Source of the DNA: an uncultured Clostridia bacterium
Lineage (GTDB): Bacteria > Bacillota > Clostridia > Oscillospirales > Ruminococcaceae
DNA: 64,000 nt
Assembly (NCBI GenBank): GCA_947626165.1
Contig: CANQRG010000009.1
Span: forward strand, 1-64,000
Direction of reading: 5' to 3'
The position numbers and the translations under genes are program-made. Below are positions 62,496 through 64,000 of the stretch, in pieces. The notes beneath the pieces were generated by a model that had not been told where the DNA came from, made no database searches, and saw only the letters and a list, made by a program, of their open reading frames with translations. Positions within the stretch are counted from its first letter, which is position 1. Each line of letters starts with the position of its first letter.

Positions 62496-62726
62496 ATGTA
62501 TAACTATTTAAAAAGATTAAAAGAGTTAAGAAAAGAATCAGGGCTGTCTCAGCAACAGGTTGCAGAAATTTTGCATGTGACGCAAAGCACTTATTCAAAA
62601 TACGAGAGCGGAGTGAGTTTAATAAAAGTTGACCAAGTAATAAAATTAGCTGAATTTTATAATGTTTGTATGGATTACATAGGCGGTTTTACAGATAAAA
62701 AAGTTAATTTTATTAATGAAAATTAG
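62496..62726 (+). CDS. XRE-family regulator
   Basis: The 76-residue protein is a short helix-turn-helix (LKELRKESGLSQQQVAEILHVTQSTYSKYESGVSLIKVDQVIKLAEFYNV) with a brief tail. It has no effector domain. With the divergent XRE gene it forms a pair that may control itself or a remote element; no phage or mobile genes are seen next to it. Confidence 0.85.
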   Translation: MYNYLKRLKELRKESGLSQQQVAEILHVTQSTYSKYESGVSLIKVDQVIKLAEFYNVCMDYIGGFTDKKVNFINEN

Positions 62727-62799
62727 CTCTAATAAAAAAGAAGCAAGAGAAAATAATCTCTTACTTCTAATCCTATTGCTTGTGATTATAAATGAATAA

Positions 62800-62935
62800 T
62801 TAATTGTCCATTTTCCATTATCAATTATCAATTGTTAAGCCTGACGTTTTGCAAGCTATGTTTCATATGATAATTTACCAAGAGCGGACTGGATGCAACG
62901 TCACCGTTGCCTGCTCGCCGGTCACTGTTGCTCAG
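62800..62935. repeat. Mosaic intergenic repeat, inverted copy
   Basis: In reverse this contains GCAACGGTGACGTTGCATCC, a degenerate GCTGCC...GTCAGGC unit and AATTGATAATTGATAATGG in the same order as 8866-8970. The CCGGCGAGC half-hairpin is present at 62916. It overlaps the end of the DUF2442 gene. Confidence 0.8.
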
Positions 62936-63188
62936 TCGATACGTAAGTTCCACCCTCCCACAGTTCTACCTCAGAAATGTCAATATCTGCGTTCCAGCCT
63001 ACTGCACAGCCTCCACATTCTACCTTGACTAGCTTGAAAAAAGCCTCGTCTTTCAGCTTTTCATAATGTGAAAATTTAGGTAGTAATTGCTTTGTATCAT
63101 ACTCTTTTACTACTCCATTCTCAAAAGTAACCAACAGAGTCATGTCCTTAACAGGAGTTACATCAGTAACCCTTATGAATAATCCCAT
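62922..63188 (-). CDS. DUF2442 protein
   Basis: The 88-residue protein fits DUF2442: a short beta-rich domain with TFENGVVKEYDTKQLLPKF and GWNADIDISEVELWE. DUF2442 proteins are often encoded beside DUF4160 and have been proposed as toxin-antitoxin-like pairs. GGGAGGAGG precedes the ATG. The 3' end runs into the mosaic repeat, so the last few residues may be repeat-derived. Confidence 0.8.
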   Translation of the reverse strand: MGLFIRVTDVTPVKDMTLLVTFENGVVKEYDTKQLLPKFSHYEKLKDEAFFKLVKVECGGCAVGWNADIDISEVELWEGGTYVSTEQQ

Positions 63189-63210
63189 ATAATAGCCTCC
63201 TCCCGTTTTA

Positions 63211-63462
63211 TTATTCCAACGGCGGTAACTTTTTAAGCGTTTTTGTTTCCCACATCTTCATAATGTCATCGATATACTGCTCCGCCCATTCTTTCACCAA
63301 AGCCTGTGCCTTTGCAGGCAAATCGCCTTCAATCATTTTCAGCGTAGAGATTTCAAATGTTCCGTTATACTCTCCGTAGACCGCATGAAAATGTGGCGGA
63401 TTATGCTCCCTTGTGAGAAAAATCTTAATGATAATTCCGTAAAATCTTGTTATTTCCGGCAT
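63211..63462 (-). CDS. DUF4160 protein
   Basis: The 83-residue protein has the DUF4160 pattern: MPEITRFYGIIIKIF followed by EHNPPHFHAVYGEY. Its ATG overlaps the stop of the oxidoreductase gene as TAATG, so translation is coupled. It pairs with DUF2442 downstream. The histidine-rich HNPPHFH could bind metal, but function is not known. Confidence 0.8.
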   Translation of the reverse strand: MPEITRFYGIIIKIFLTREHNPPHFHAVYGEYNGTFEISTLKMIEGDLPAKAQALVKEWAEQYIDDIMKMWETKTLKKLPPLE

Positions 63463-63992
63463 TACACCTGTCCCCCTATATTTATCGCCTTCATATTAAC
63501 ATCAATTAGATGCGCCTTCTTAGGTGGGATTGCCTTTTCAAATGCTTTATGCAAAGTGTCTAGCGATATTATGCCTGTCTCCTTAATGAACTTTCCAAGC
63601 AGTATAATATTTGCCATTCCTGACATTTCGTTTTCCTCCGCAAGCTGAGAGGCAGGTAGGTAAAAGCACTCTATGTCGTCCCTGTCTGATTTTTTATCGA
63701 TCATTGTACTGTCAATAAATACCTTTCCGCCAGGCTGCACGCTTCCTATAAACTTGTCAAAAGACGGCGTGTTCATAGCGATAAGATAATTAGGCTCTAA
63801 AACAAGCGGTGAACCGATAGGGTCGTCTGAAATGCAAACGCTGCAGTTTGCAGTACCTCCCCTCATCTCAGGTCCGTATGATGGAAGCCAAGAGATTTCC
63901 TTGCTGTCCATAAGTCCGCCGTATGCAAGTATCTTTCCAGCGAACAAAATTCCCTGTCCGCCAAAGCCAGCTAAAATTATTTCATTTAACAT
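63462..63992 (-). CDS. 2-oxoacid:ferredoxin oxidoreductase gamma subunit
   Basis: The 176-residue protein has the gamma-domain pattern AGFGGQGILFAGKILAYGG, SWLPSYGPEMRGGTANCSVCISD and NIILLGKF. It would be the gamma subunit of a 2-oxoglutarate or related ferredoxin oxidoreductase, whose other subunits should lie just beyond the window edge. It starts 8 bp from that edge. The stop is coupled to the DUF4160 gene. Confidence 0.88.
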   Translation of the reverse strand: MLNEIILAGFGGQGILFAGKILAYGGLMDSKEISWLPSYGPEMRGGTANCSVCISDDPIGSPLVLEPNYLIAMNTPSFDKFIGSVQPGGKVFIDSTMIDKKSDRDDIECFYLPASQLAEENEMSGMANIILLGKFIKETGIISLDTLHKAFEKAIPPKKAHLIDVNMKAINIGGQV

Positions 63993-64000
63993 CTTACTTT

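Noticed and set aside
62105..62935. Prophage or integrated element remnant
   Set aside because: Besides the XRE pair there is no integrase, structural gene, attachment repeat or tRNA; flanking genes are ordinary.

Overview
The window looks like chromosome from a Gram-positive, anaerobic, low-GC member of the Clostridia, most likely a gut or rumen Ruminococcaceae-type bacterium. This is an inference from gene content. It has sporulation genes (spoVAD, spoVAE, spmA, spmB, a SpoVB-like flippase), a secreted GH5 cellulase, a cohesin-like surface protein, type III glutamine synthetase, an archaeal-type split glutamate synthase, LL-diaminopimelate aminotransferase, a SAM-I riboswitch and a CIRCE element. 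I saw no rRNA, tRNA, CRISPR array, prophage or intact insertion sequence.

Layout. 1-8.7 kb: riboswitch-controlled metK, then on the minus strand yceD-rpmF, der-plsY-gpsA, a small P-loop protein, pgi and a PBP5-like protein without its catalytic motifs. 9-18 kb: a duplicated-domain secreted protein, an HPr-like protein, mtaB-purL, a two-TM protein and a membrane-anchored cohesin-like protein. 18-24.4 kb: carA, a carB-dapF gene fusion and dapL. 24.5-36.9 kb is a nitrogen-assimilation region. A minus-strand cluster encodes a split glutamate synthase (glutaminase, FMN/Fe-S, ferredoxin, FAD oxidoreductase, GXGXG), a divergent GlnA and an ANTAR-type regulator. It faces a plus-strand glnN and an ammonium transporter fused to PII. 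Three leaders here (glt, glnN, amt) each carry an intrinsic terminator whose 5' arm overlaps a small hairpin with an AxxG hexaloop, the kind of RNA that ANTAR proteins bind. This probable RNA-based nitrogen regulon is the strongest system in the window.

36.9-40.4 kb: a repeat-rich gap, a ribbon-helix-helix protein with a palindromic operator, an apparent type I toxin-antitoxin locus (28-residue holin-like toxin plus a convergent small RNA), an unassigned structured small RNA and CIRCE-controlled htpG. 40.4-48.2 kb: spoVAD-spoVAE, a LysR regulator, pgcA and the GH5 cellulase. 48.3-60.2 kb: rpmE, yigZ, dgt, dnaG-rpoD, a GH25-like protein with substituted catalytic residues, an AbrB-type regulator, spmA-spmB, a SpoVB-like flippase and mazG-hup-rqcP. 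60.3-64 kb: a large lipoprotein, two divergent XRE regulators around paired operators, and a 2-oxoacid oxidoreductase gamma subunit coupled to a DUF4160-DUF2442 pair.

A family of short mosaic repeats recurs in the intergenic spaces: purine-rich TTAGAGGCAAGAAGCAAG-type tracts, a CCGGCGAGCCGCCGG hairpin, GCAACGGTGACGTTGCATCC, a GCTGCC...GGCAGGC unit and AATTGATAATTGATAATGG. A 91-bp tandem array related to one of these modules lies inside the glutamate synthase cluster.
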